Assembly: GCA_024232355.1 (NCBI GenBank)
Contig: JAAEPW010000839.1
Coordinates: 1-64,000 of the forward strand
Direction: 5' to 3'
Source of the DNA: Chloroflexota bacterium
GTDB taxonomy: Bacteria > Chloroflexota > Anaerolineae > B4-G1
Length of the DNA stretch: 64,000 nucleotides
The notes beneath the pieces are model-generated. The model was not told the origin of the DNA. It worked only from the letters and a program-made list of their open reading frames with translations, and searched no databases. This document shows, piece after piece, positions 54,795-62,508 of the stretch. Position numbers and translations under genes: made by a program. The number at the start of each line of letters is the position of its first letter. Position 1 is the stretch's first letter.

Positions 54795-55637
54795 TTATCG
54801 GGTAGCCACGAACATCCCCGTGGTCTTGGCTACCCGATATTCTCCCTGGTTAGCCAGACTGGATTCTATCTGACGCTCGACCTGTTCCATCAACGCCTCC
54901 CACACCAGATCATCAGGCAGTTGGGGACCATAGATGTCGCGCAAGCTGTTAATGTAGGCCACCGCGGGTGATACCTCAGGAAAGATCAACGCGCTTTCAA
55001 TAATCTCTTGCTTTACGTCCAGGAAAAACGGTCGGATAAAGTCCCATCCGTTCTCCAGAGTAAAGCGTATCCGTGCAGGGATGGGCGAGAACTCGATTGG
55101 ATAACCCAGCGCGCGACATGCATTTTCTACCTCGGTGATAAACTCTTGCATCGAATATCGCGTGTTGGTTGCCCCGATAAAGCGTCCGCCTGGCCGCAAC
55201 ACCCGTCGAATTTCTGTCATCGCAGCCTCGATCTGTGGGACGTGATAGAGCATGTGATTCGCCATCACCACGTCGCAGCAGCCGTCGGACAGTGGGATGT
55301 TCATCGCGTCCCCGTTGAGGAGATCGGCGTGCTCTGGTAGCGATTTGGCAGCCACATTGCACAGCATCCCCCAGGAAAGGTCTCCGGCCAATAAGCGCCC
55401 ACCTTGGGTTAATCGCTGGCAGACCGGCTCGATGTAGGCTCCAGACCCACAACCAATGTCCAGCACCCACTCGTCGCCGTGCCAGGGAATGCGATCCAGC
55501 ACCCAGGTGTGGAAATCCACTTTTGGTTGGGTGTACGACTCGTGGGTCCGAATGCGGACGGCTAGCGGTTCTTCCGTCGCGTATGTTTTCGATATCAAGT
55601 GTTCCCGATCTGTGAATGCACGTTCACTTGCTTTCAT
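54795..55637 (-). CDS. Class I SAM-dependent methyltransferase
   Basis: This 280-residue protein has the seven-strand methyltransferase fold. Motif I is VLDIGCGSGAY, the acidic post-I site is LLAGDLSWGML, motif II is GDAMNIPLSDGCCDVVMANHMLYHV, and motif III is RVLRPGGRFIGATN. It belongs to the UbiE/Methyltransf_11 group, but the substrate cannot be told. Its ATG overlaps the stop of the upstream acetyltransferase gene (ATGA), so they are translationally coupled. A GGGTAGCC/GGCTACCC stem (54797-54838) within its last codons separates it from the convergent peptidase gene. Confidence 0.88.
   Translation of the reverse strand: MKASERAFTDREHLISKTYATEEPLAVRIRTHESYTQPKVDFHTWVLDRIPWHGDEWVLDIGCGSGAYIEPVCQRLTQGGRLLAGDLSWGMLCNVAAKSLPEHADLLNGDAMNIPLSDGCCDVVMANHMLYHVPQIEAAMTEIRRVLRPGGRFIGATNTRYSMQEFITEVENACRALGYPIEFSPIPARIRFTLENGWDFIRPFFLDVKQEIIESALIFPEVSPAVAYINSLRDIYGPQLPDDLVWEALMEQVERQIESSLANQGEYRVAKTTGMFVATR
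54797..54838. terminator. Stem-loop at convergent gene ends
   Basis: The 11-bp stem ATCGGGTAGCC / GGCTACCCGAT has a 20-nt loop containing a smaller CCACG/CGTGG hairpin. It lies within the 3' end of the methyltransferase gene. There is no U-run, so termination is uncertain. Confidence 0.45.
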
Positions 55638-56494
55638 AGTATCTGCTCTGCAAGCTGATAGATAGCATAGTCAAAAATATGCTCAAAGCCGAACTGACGG
55701 TACAGCGGATAGCCCCTGGTGCCAGCCGTAAGTCCAATCAAGTCGTGTCCTTCCGCGACAGCCTCGGAAAGGATACGGGCCAGAATCGCTTTACCCAGCC
55801 CACGACGTCCCCAATCGGGCAGCGTTGCCATAATATAGACACCCGGCATCCCCGCCCCCACAATCAGTGCACCGATAGCGGCCGGAGGGCCATCAGCCAG
55901 CCGAGCCATATAAAGACGAGCCGGATCACCGCACAGCCAGTCGTCGCTCATCGCCTCGAAATAGTCCAAGCCCACACCATCTGGGAAACTAAAGGCGATA
56001 CGGCGGATGGTGCTGGCAGCCTCCAAATCTTCCCGGCCTATTGCCTGCCAGACTTGAACGTCGGGGTTGAGTGGAGGGGATTTAGAGTGTGGCAACGAAG
56101 CCGCCATTGCGGGTAAGGATGGTGGGGCAAACTCGAAACTGTGATGTTTCAGTCTTTGAGCAATGTCGCGTGGGTATGGGTGCGGGCCAATCCACCAATA
56201 CCAGGGCATGCCCCGCTCGGCAAAGAATGCTTTCATAGCTTGTATATCGGCATCAATCGATTCGCCACTGGTATTTGGTGGATAGTGGCAACCGACAGCC
56301 AAATTCAGCAGCGAGACCGGTATCCCACTAGAACCAGCCGAGACCCCAAGACCTTTGAATTGAGTGGCGTGTGGTGTGCGCGTGGGCAGCCAAGATTGGA
56401 CGGCTGTGGTATGTTCATCAACCAAACGTGCCACTGTATCACAGGATTTGCCCAAACGGGCCATGCTCGTCTCGAGCGCGATGTGCTGATTCAT
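55634..56494 (-). CDS. GNAT-family N-acetyltransferase
   Basis: This is 286 residues from ATG 56494, five bases after the stop of the upstream NTPase gene and preceded by GAGTGAGAG; the longer open frame overlaps that gene. The C-terminal half has the GNAT acetyl-CoA site: VYIMATLPDWGRRGLGKAILARIL, with the R/Q-x-x-G-x-G/A pattern, then LTAGTRGYPLYRQFGFEHI. The N-terminal half resembles a degenerate second GNAT domain (MPWYWWIGPHPYPRDIAQRLKHHSFEF). Substrate unknown. It is coupled by ATGA to the methyltransferase, suggesting sequential small-molecule modification. Confidence 0.85.
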   Translation of the reverse strand: MNQHIALETSMARLGKSCDTVARLVDEHTTAVQSWLPTRTPHATQFKGLGVSAGSSGIPVSLLNLAVGCHYPPNTSGESIDADIQAMKAFFAERGMPWYWWIGPHPYPRDIAQRLKHHSFEFAPPSLPAMAASLPHSKSPPLNPDVQVWQAIGREDLEAASTIRRIAFSFPDGVGLDYFEAMSDDWLCGDPARLYMARLADGPPAAIGALIVGAGMPGVYIMATLPDWGRRGLGKAILARILSEAVAEGHDLIGLTAGTRGYPLYRQFGFEHIFDYAIYQLAEQIL

Positions 56495-56499
56495 ATCTC

Positions 56500-59352
56500 T
56501 CACTCGGCGATTATCAATTCGGCGTCGTTCAATCTCCAGCGACCATCCTGTTGGACGAGATACCAACGCACAAAAGTTTCATCGTCGGACGTACCATCCT
56601 GACGCTCACAAATGATGTGAGAATCGACTGTGATCTCATCAGCAGTAATGTCCTCATCCGAGTGCAGGTCGGTGACCCGGACGTAGGAAATTGCACTGTG
56701 AGGTGAAGCACATCCGCAAAGACCAGTGGTACATTCGGTCAATCCTCTCCACCCATCTCTGGTAAAGTAGCCAGAAGCTTTTCGCAACTCGGTATAGTGA
56801 TTGTAAAATGCCAACACGACTTTTTCTGGATAGGGAGAGCGCATAGGTTCTTTGGGTTCATCCTTGTAAAAGGTGATCGCGTATTCTCCAGACATCACGA
56901 GAATGCCCAGATCGCCTGGTTGGTAGTACGTTTTGCTGTCATTGGATTGGTACACTTGTTGCAGCGCCAATTGGGCACGATGTGGCAAACGTTGGCTAGC
57001 AGTAACTTTGTTCGTCTCGACCTGAATTTGACTGCCGCTAAAGTGCCCCTTGGGTAAATACTCGCCTTCAATCGGTTCCCAAGAAAAAATAGACAACCTG
57101 GTTATTTCGCCATTACAACGATCGCGCACGACCAGTTCGGTACCCGGGAGTCCAGACAAAACATCCTCCATAGCAGCCGTACATTCACACTCGCACAGGT
57201 AATCGCCATTCCGGGGGCGCAACTTGTAGAGCGTAAAAGCAGAGGAACTACGGTGATCAGGTTGATAGACCACCCCTCCGATTGGACCGCTACTTTCTTC
57301 CGTCCCAATCCGCAGATCAAAGCGATACAAGACGACCCACTCCCGGTCACCATCGTGATTGGCATCCAGGCGGTAGGTTTGGACGTGCTCCCAATTATCG
57401 GGCAGCATAACGGGGAGGTTGGGCTGTGCCTGTTGTCGGGATCGAATAGACCAAGCACCAAACAAAAGCACCAGCAGGATGGCAAAAAGAACAAAGGTAA
57501 AGCGTGGAAATTTTCTGGCAGGCTTTTGCAATACGGCTCGTAGCAGCAATCGAGCGGCCAATTGTTTGTCTATAACATAGTCTGGCTGTTGGTGCGTGAC
57601 TCGGGCAAAGGCCATCTGCGCTCGTTTCCAATCTCCTTTATCTAACGATCCCAAGCCTTCTTGGAATGAATGTGTCAAAATGTCTTCTTTATTACAACGT
57701 TCAAAGGCCGTTTTCCACACTTCCCGGCTCTCAAGGTCAGGAGCCTGGGCTACCAATTGCTCATAGATTGCGGCCGCCTTTCCCCACCGCTTGGTTAATT
57801 CGTGATGCCGGGCCTTTGCTTCCAATCGCCCCATCAAAATAGTGTTCCGTATCTTTTGGGCTGCGAGGTCGTTGGGCGAAATCTGTAATGCCTGCTCGCT
57901 GATCGCCAACGCATTGTCTTTATCCCCTGATACCTCTCGCAGGCTGGCCTGTGCCACCAACGCGCGAGTTAGCAACAAGCGTGTCTCTTCTCGATCCTGT
58001 TGATAGGCCTTTTCCAGTTGAATCACTGCTTTGTCGGGGCGGTTCAATTGCAGCAAGGTCTCACCCAAGCGTAACCGTGCGTAAAAGTGTTGGGGGTTTG
58101 CAGCGAGGGCGTCTTGAAAATAACGAATGGCAGCCTGAAACTGATTTCGCCGGAAGAACTCGCAACCTATGCCAAAGAGTTCATCGGCCAGGGGATCCAC
58201 CCGGTCGAGCTCTTCTTTGACGTCTGTCAGAGATTTCTGTTGCTGCACCCAGTGGCGAAAAATCTCGATGGCAAAGCGATGTTCCTGTTCATCCGTCAAA
58301 TCCAACACGCGCCGTCGTACCAGATCGCGTGGGGCCATCAACTCTACTTCTCGCGTGCGCAACCGGACAGCGTGATCTGTCAACACTTGCATACCCTGAC
58401 TTTCCGAGATGGCCTCTCGTTCACCGGCTATCTCGGCTAGGCCAGCGGCGTAGATTTTTTCGGGCAGACTCATCCCATCCCAAACCCAGGCCAATGCCTG
58501 GTCGGATGCCTCTATTATGTCGGGTACGGCAGCCTCTATTTCTGGCATATCTATCCACGGCAACGTGGCAGGTCGTTCTGCGTAGGCTTGCTCCCAGACC
58601 CGCTGGCAAAGCAATTGGGTCAGGTAGGGATGACCATTAGTGAAACTCAGTATACGTGCCACGGCTTGGTCAGAAAAACGAAGAGTCTGATTGATTTCTG
58701 CCTGGCGCACCATAGCCTCAGCGCTTTCCCAATCCAGCACCCAAACCTCCCGCACCATCGGGGCTTTGAATGTGGCTGTAAAATCTAGGGAAAGGTCGTC
58801 CACGTGCCGCCCTACGGCAAAGACAAAAGCCGGATGAGATGTCTTGTTCATCACGCGCCGGATAAAGCGGAAAAGCGAGCGATCCGCTGCTATGGCTGGC
58901 AGTTCTTCTTCGGTCACTGGATCCAACACATCAAACTCGTCCAACAGAAAAACGGGACGACGGTTTGGACCTAGAACCGAGTGGAGTTGGGGCAAAAAGG
59001 TGCGACTAAAGAACAGTCCCCGGTCGTCAAAGGCTTCTGGATCGGGCAGTTCCAATCCGATCTGCTCGGCAACCGTAGCTGCCAGATCAGCCAGTACCTG
59101 CCCCAATGGCCGGGCGGCTTGGTCATGGAGATCAAAATAGATGGGCAAAAAAGCGTTGCTGGGCAACGTGCGCTCAAGTTGTAAGAGAAGAGTTGTTTTG
59201 CCAATACGCCGCTGGCCGAACAGGACCAGCGAGTTGGTGGCAGGGTTGTCGAGACTGCGTGCCACCCAGTACAGTATCTCTTGTCGGCCAAAGAATCCCT
59301 TCCCCCCTTGCGCAGGGAGCCTCCCCACGTAGGGATTAACTGGTTGGGCCAT
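56500..59352 (-). CDS. AAA/STAND-type NTPase with TPR repeats and one membrane helix
   Basis: This is 950 residues from ATG 59352 (GAGGAG 9-10 nt upstream). The ATPase domain lies at about 10-370: Walker A LFGQRRIGKTTLLLQL, Walker B RPVFLLDEFDVLD, and a winged segment to about 380. This type begins NPYVGRLP...FFGRQEIL, as in prokaryotic ATPases near the Orc1/STAND group. TPR repeats occupy about 395-610 (ELFGIGCEFFRRNQFQAAIRYFQDALAANP). A membrane helix follows (FTFVLFAILLVLLFGAWSI), then an external about 300-residue domain with conserved-looking Cys (CECECTAAM; CTTGLCGCA). The C-terminus (YVRVTDLHSDEDITADEI...WYLVQQDGRWRLNDAELI) looks like an NTF2-like or lipoprotein-type fold. It is possibly a membrane signal-transduction ATPase; the ligand is unknown. 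Confidence 0.85.
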   Translation of the reverse strand: MAQPVNPYVGRLPAQGGKGFFGRQEILYWVARSLDNPATNSLVLFGQRRIGKTTLLLQLERTLPSNAFLPIYFDLHDQAARPLGQVLADLAATVAEQIGLELPDPEAFDDRGLFFSRTFLPQLHSVLGPNRRPVFLLDEFDVLDPVTEEELPAIAADRSLFRFIRRVMNKTSHPAFVFAVGRHVDDLSLDFTATFKAPMVREVWVLDWESAEAMVRQAEINQTLRFSDQAVARILSFTNGHPYLTQLLCQRVWEQAYAERPATLPWIDMPEIEAAVPDIIEASDQALAWVWDGMSLPEKIYAAGLAEIAGEREAISESQGMQVLTDHAVRLRTREVELMAPRDLVRRRVLDLTDEQEHRFAIEIFRHWVQQQKSLTDVKEELDRVDPLADELFGIGCEFFRRNQFQAAIRYFQDALAANPQHFYARLRLGETLLQLNRPDKAVIQLEKAYQQDREETRLLLTRALVAQASLREVSGDKDNALAISEQALQISPNDLAAQKIRNTILMGRLEAKARHHELTKRWGKAAAIYEQLVAQAPDLESREVWKTAFERCNKEDILTHSFQEGLGSLDKGDWKRAQMAFARVTHQQPDYVIDKQLAARLLLRAVLQKPARKFPRFTFVLFAILLVLLFGAWSIRSRQQAQPNLPVMLPDNWEHVQTYRLDANHDGDREWVVLYRFDLRIGTEESSGPIGGVVYQPDHRSSSAFTLYKLRPRNGDYLCECECTAAMEDVLSGLPGTELVVRDRCNGEITRLSIFSWEPIEGEYLPKGHFSGSQIQVETNKVTASQRLPHRAQLALQQVYQSNDSKTYYQPGDLGILVMSGEYAITFYKDEPKEPMRSPYPEKVVLAFYNHYTELRKASGYFTRDGWRGLTECTTGLCGCASPHSAISYVRVTDLHSDEDITADEITVDSHIICERQDGTSDDETFVRWYLVQQDGRWRLNDAELIIAE

Positions 59353-59517
59353 TCGTGTTTTCTCCTCACTTGCCAGTGTACCACATGGAGCCAGAGGCAC
59401 CTACTTGCTCAGTCTTAGTGTAGGAGAACCCCGCCCTCTTTCAGGATTGTATCATGAATGATGCGAATAGGCGAATAGGTGAATTATCTCATAACGCCCG
59501 CATCGCCCATAATCATC

Positions 59518-60573
59518 TCATTCCATTGGATAGTGCAAACCCCACTGGGTGCGAATCTGGTCCATCGTCCGCATAATTGCTAGAGTTTCGTCCAATGGCA
59601 TCACGTCGCTTTCCATTTTGCCACTGCGTAGACAGTTCATCACCTCGACGGCTTCATAGTTGTACCCATTTCCTTTAAACTGAAGACGAGTCACTCGATC
59701 TCTTTTACCCTGGACCGACAGTGTAAGCCTGGTTGGCTGCCACCACGGAGCATGAACTCGAATTTGTCCTTTGGTCCCGATCAAGGTTGCTTCGTGGGGT
59801 GTTTTCGTTCGGACTGCTGTGGTCAGAACAGCCAATTGACCTTGGTCATAACCCAGTATCATGGCGGATTGCTCGTCCACACCAGTTTGGCCCAAGTGAG
59901 CCATACTACTGATGCGCGTCGGCGATCCAAAGACCATCGAGGCTAACGAGATCGGATAAATTCCCACATCGAGCAACGCCCCGCCGCCGAGGTTGGGATC
60001 GAACAAACGGCTCTGTGGATCAAACGCGGCGCGGAACCCGAAATCAGCCATAACCATACGGACGTCGCCAACTGTACCATCTGCCAGCACCTGACGAGTC
60101 TTGGTCAAGATGGGCAGAAAACGAGTCCACATTGCTTCCATCAGAAAGAGTTGCTTTTCTCTGGCTAGTGCAACGATCTCTTCTGCTTGAGTTGCGTTAA
60201 TGGCAAACGGTTTTTCACACAACACGGCTTTGCCCGCTTGCAAACAGAGCAAGCTGTTTTCTCGATGTAGGTTGTGTGGTGTGGCTACGTATACCACGTC
60301 CACATCGGGATCGTCAGCTAGAGCAGTGTACCTTGCGTACCGGTGCGGCACGTTGAACTCGTTCCCAAAGGTGTCTGCGCTGGCCTGTGAGCGCGAGCCG
60401 ACGGCCACTAGTTCGGCATCTGGCAAAATCGCCAGCCCTCGCGCGAATTGTCTGGCAATACTACCCGTACCCAGAACTCCCCAGCGAATCTTGTCTATGA
60501 TGCTCGATCTCTTTGCAAAGCCCCGAGTGAATTTGCCATCTAGCACGGAAAACACGTTTTTAATGTAATCCAT
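59518..60573 (-). CDS. Gfo/Idh/MocA-family NAD(P)-dependent oxidoreductase
   Basis: This is a 351-residue protein. The N-terminal Rossmann domain has WGVLGTGSIARQFARGL, then DVDVVYVATPHNLHREN and the family hallmark CEKPFAINATQAEEIV. The C-terminal alpha/beta domain has FGFRAAFDPQSRLFDPNLGGGALLDVGIYPISLAS, as in dihydrodiol dehydrogenase and glucose-fructose oxidoreductase-like members. It should oxidise or reduce a sugar or polyol; the exact substrate is unknown. The first about 27 residues before the Rossmann fold are atypical and no good ribosome site is seen, so the start is uncertain. It follows the VOC gene by 10 bp, in an apparent three-gene run with the aldo/keto reductase. Confidence 0.9.
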   Translation of the reverse strand: MDYIKNVFSVLDGKFTRGFAKRSSIIDKIRWGVLGTGSIARQFARGLAILPDAELVAVGSRSQASADTFGNEFNVPHRYARYTALADDPDVDVVYVATPHNLHRENSLLCLQAGKAVLCEKPFAINATQAEEIVALAREKQLFLMEAMWTRFLPILTKTRQVLADGTVGDVRMVMADFGFRAAFDPQSRLFDPNLGGGALLDVGIYPISLASMVFGSPTRISSMAHLGQTGVDEQSAMILGYDQGQLAVLTTAVRTKTPHEATLIGTKGQIRVHAPWWQPTRLTLSVQGKRDRVTRLQFKGNGYNYEAVEVMNCLRSGKMESDVMPLDETLAIMRTMDQIRTQWGLHYPME

Positions 60574-60583
60574 CTGTCGAAAA

Positions 60584-61054
60584 TCATTCCTGCGATTCCG
60601 AGTCGAAATTCTCTAACAATTCCAGGATGACTCCAAAGGCAGGCGCGCTGTCCACGTAAGTGTACATACCACCTGGGTAAACCCCCTGCTGAACCATGCG
60701 GATTCCTTTTCCCTCTAAAAATGCTGTCACACCGTCGGTGCCCTGGATCTCAAAGGCGATGTGATGTACTCCTTCGCCTTTTTCGTCGAGAAACTCTTGC
60801 CAGGTGCTCGGTCCGCCCATCGGCTCGATCAATTCAAGGGATACCTGGCCCATCTGAAAGAACGCCAATTTGGCCTGCGCGTTCGTGGGTTCGCCTTTGT
60901 ACATCGTCTTGGCGACATCATACGTGTCGGTAATGATGACGGGAGGTTCTGACATACCAAAAACCTGACTGTAGGCTTGGACCGACTTTGTAATATCCCG
61001 TACAACTAGACCCACTTGGCATATGATATTTAATCCCAATTCTTGCTTGTTCAT
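60584..61054 (-). CDS. VOC-superfamily (glyoxalase/epimerase-like) protein
   Basis: This is a 156-residue single-module pair of beta-alpha-beta-beta-beta units typical of glyoxalase I and methylmalonyl-CoA epimerase relatives. Motifs: QVGLVVRDITKSVQAYSQVFGM, VSLELIEPMGG, VHHIAFEIQG and FGVILELLE. Candidate metal ligands are the Glu of LELIEP, the His pair of GVHHIAF and the Glu of ILELLE; the first His, usually near residue 14, appears as Gln in CQVGLVV. AAGGAG precedes the ATG. It sits between an aldo/keto reductase and a Gfo/Idh/MocA oxidoreductase, so a role in sugar or keto-acid conversion is plausible. Confidence 0.85.
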   Translation of the reverse strand: MNKQELGLNIICQVGLVVRDITKSVQAYSQVFGMSEPPVIITDTYDVAKTMYKGEPTNAQAKLAFFQMGQVSLELIEPMGGPSTWQEFLDEKGEGVHHIAFEIQGTDGVTAFLEGKGIRMVQQGVYPGGMYTYVDSAPAFGVILELLENFDSESQE

Positions 61055-61072
61055 TGATTTGCTCCTTGATGG

Positions 61073-62065
61073 TTACTGGGCCAAAATATTGTCTATGGCG
61101 CTTAATTCGTCCCCTGTGAAATCGAGGTTGTCCAAGGCCGCGACGATATCCTCAATCTGTTCTACACGGCTCGCGCCGACCAGCGCCGAGGTCATCCCCT
61201 GGTGACGCAGCACCCACGCGAGCGCCAGTTGAGCCATCGTCTGGCCGCGTGCCTGCGCAATTTCGTTCAGTTTGCAGACTTGGAGCAGTTTGTCATCGGT
61301 GATGTGCGCTGGCTTGAGAAAGCCGTGCGGTTTGGAGGCACGGGAACCGTCGGGGATGCCCTCCAGGTACTTGTTGGTCAGAAGCCCCTGGGCCAGGGGA
61401 GAGAACACGATACAGCCAATGCCTTCCTCTTCGAGTACGTCGAAAAGCCCATCCTCGATCCACCGGTTGAACATGCTGTACGAAGGTTGGTGAATCAGAC
61501 AGGGTGTGCCGAGGTCGCGCAGAATGTTTGCTGCCTCGCGCGTCAGTTCAGGCGGATAGGAAGAGATACCGGCGTACAGCGCCTTACCCTGTCGAACAAT
61601 ATGATCAAGGGCACTCATCGTCTCTTCCAGCGGCGTCTCGGGATCGGGACGGTGATGGTAAAAGATATCCACGTAATCCAACCCCATCCGCTTTAGGCTC
61701 TGGTCGAGGCTGGCAACCAGATATTTGCGCGAGCCCCAATCGCCATAGGGACCAGGCCACATACCCCAGCCCGCTTTGCTAGAAATGACGAGTTCATCCC
61801 GATAACCACTCAAGTCCTGTTGCAGAATTCGACCAAAAGTCTCCTCGGCCGATCCTGGCGGGGGACCATAGTTGTTCGCCAGATCAAAGTGGGTGATGCC
61901 GAGATCAAAAGCGCGATGAACCATTGCGCGAGCGTCCTCGAACGTGTCCACTCCGCCAAAGTTGTGCCACAAACCGAGTGAGATGGCGGGCAGTTTGAGA
62001 CCGCTACGACCACAACGATTGTACCGCATTTCATCGTAACGTGCAAGAGATGGTGAAATAGTCAT
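61073..62065 (-). CDS. Aldo/keto reductase (YghZ / L-glyceraldehyde 3-phosphate reductase-like)
   Basis: This 330-residue TIM-barrel oxidoreductase has GGAGG eight bases before the ATG. The catalytic tetrad is visible: Asp and Tyr in HFDLANNYGPPPGSAEE, Lys in ISSKAGWGMW and His in IFYHHRPDPETP. NADPH-binding residues are in SALVGASRVEQIEDIV. The insertion WPGPYGDWGSRKYLVASLDQSLKRMGLDYVD is typical of the YghZ/Kv-beta group. It heads the run with the VOC protein and the Gfo/Idh/MocA oxidoreductase (18 and 10 bp gaps). It probably detoxifies or interconverts small aldehydes or sugars. Confidence 0.92.
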   Translation of the reverse strand: MTISPSLARYDEMRYNRCGRSGLKLPAISLGLWHNFGGVDTFEDARAMVHRAFDLGITHFDLANNYGPPPGSAEETFGRILQQDLSGYRDELVISSKAGWGMWPGPYGDWGSRKYLVASLDQSLKRMGLDYVDIFYHHRPDPETPLEETMSALDHIVRQGKALYAGISSYPPELTREAANILRDLGTPCLIHQPSYSMFNRWIEDGLFDVLEEEGIGCIVFSPLAQGLLTNKYLEGIPDGSRASKPHGFLKPAHITDDKLLQVCKLNEIAQARGQTMAQLALAWVLRHQGMTSALVGASRVEQIEDIVAALDNLDFTGDELSAIDNILAQ

Positions 62066-62508
62066 AACAGTTTCCTCCCAACATTCTAAAGTGTCAACCT
62101 GCCTAATTCTACTCTGCTCGCCCTATACTTGCAAGTTGGCATGTACTATTATTCGCCAATCGTTATTGGCAAAATTAGGTGCGGTTTCTGATTTCCTGTT
62201 CCTTTCAACATGGTGTATACTTTACTTTGCACCTGATCATTGTGAATACAAATGTTGTGATTGGCCAAGGGCGGGCAATATGATCTCACGCACCACTCGT
62301 ATTCCCCAACAATCTGCTTGCCGCCATCCTCTGTGGTATCATTCCACATCACAATACAGCTATTTCTATAGTATAGTGATTCCCTCAACTATACACGTTA
62401 CACTACCCGATCCAGAAATCCAGACAAACAAGAAAATCTCGTTTCGCTTGCGGCCACCGTCTTGGAACGGGGCTTGATCACTTTTTCATATCACAAGGAG
62501 CAAAGCAA
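62066..62508. other. Divergent gene-free region
   Basis: 443 bp between the aldo/keto reductase (minus) and the secreted FG-GAP protein (plus). No credible gene is seen. It should carry both promoters, but I see no convincing hexamers. Its right end contains a copy of the AAGAAAATCTCG repeat (62430-62480) and the AAGGAG ribosome site of the next gene. Confidence 0.6.
62430..62480 (+). repeat. Dispersed AAGAAAATCTCG...ACGGGGCTTG repeat, 5' of a surface-protein gene
   Basis: Shorter relative of 38985-39050: the AAGAAAATCTCG start, TTCGCT and CCGTCT blocks and ACGGGGCTTG end are kept, while about 15 bp of the middle palindrome is absent. It ends 28 bp before the ATG of the FG-GAP protein. Confidence 0.75.
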
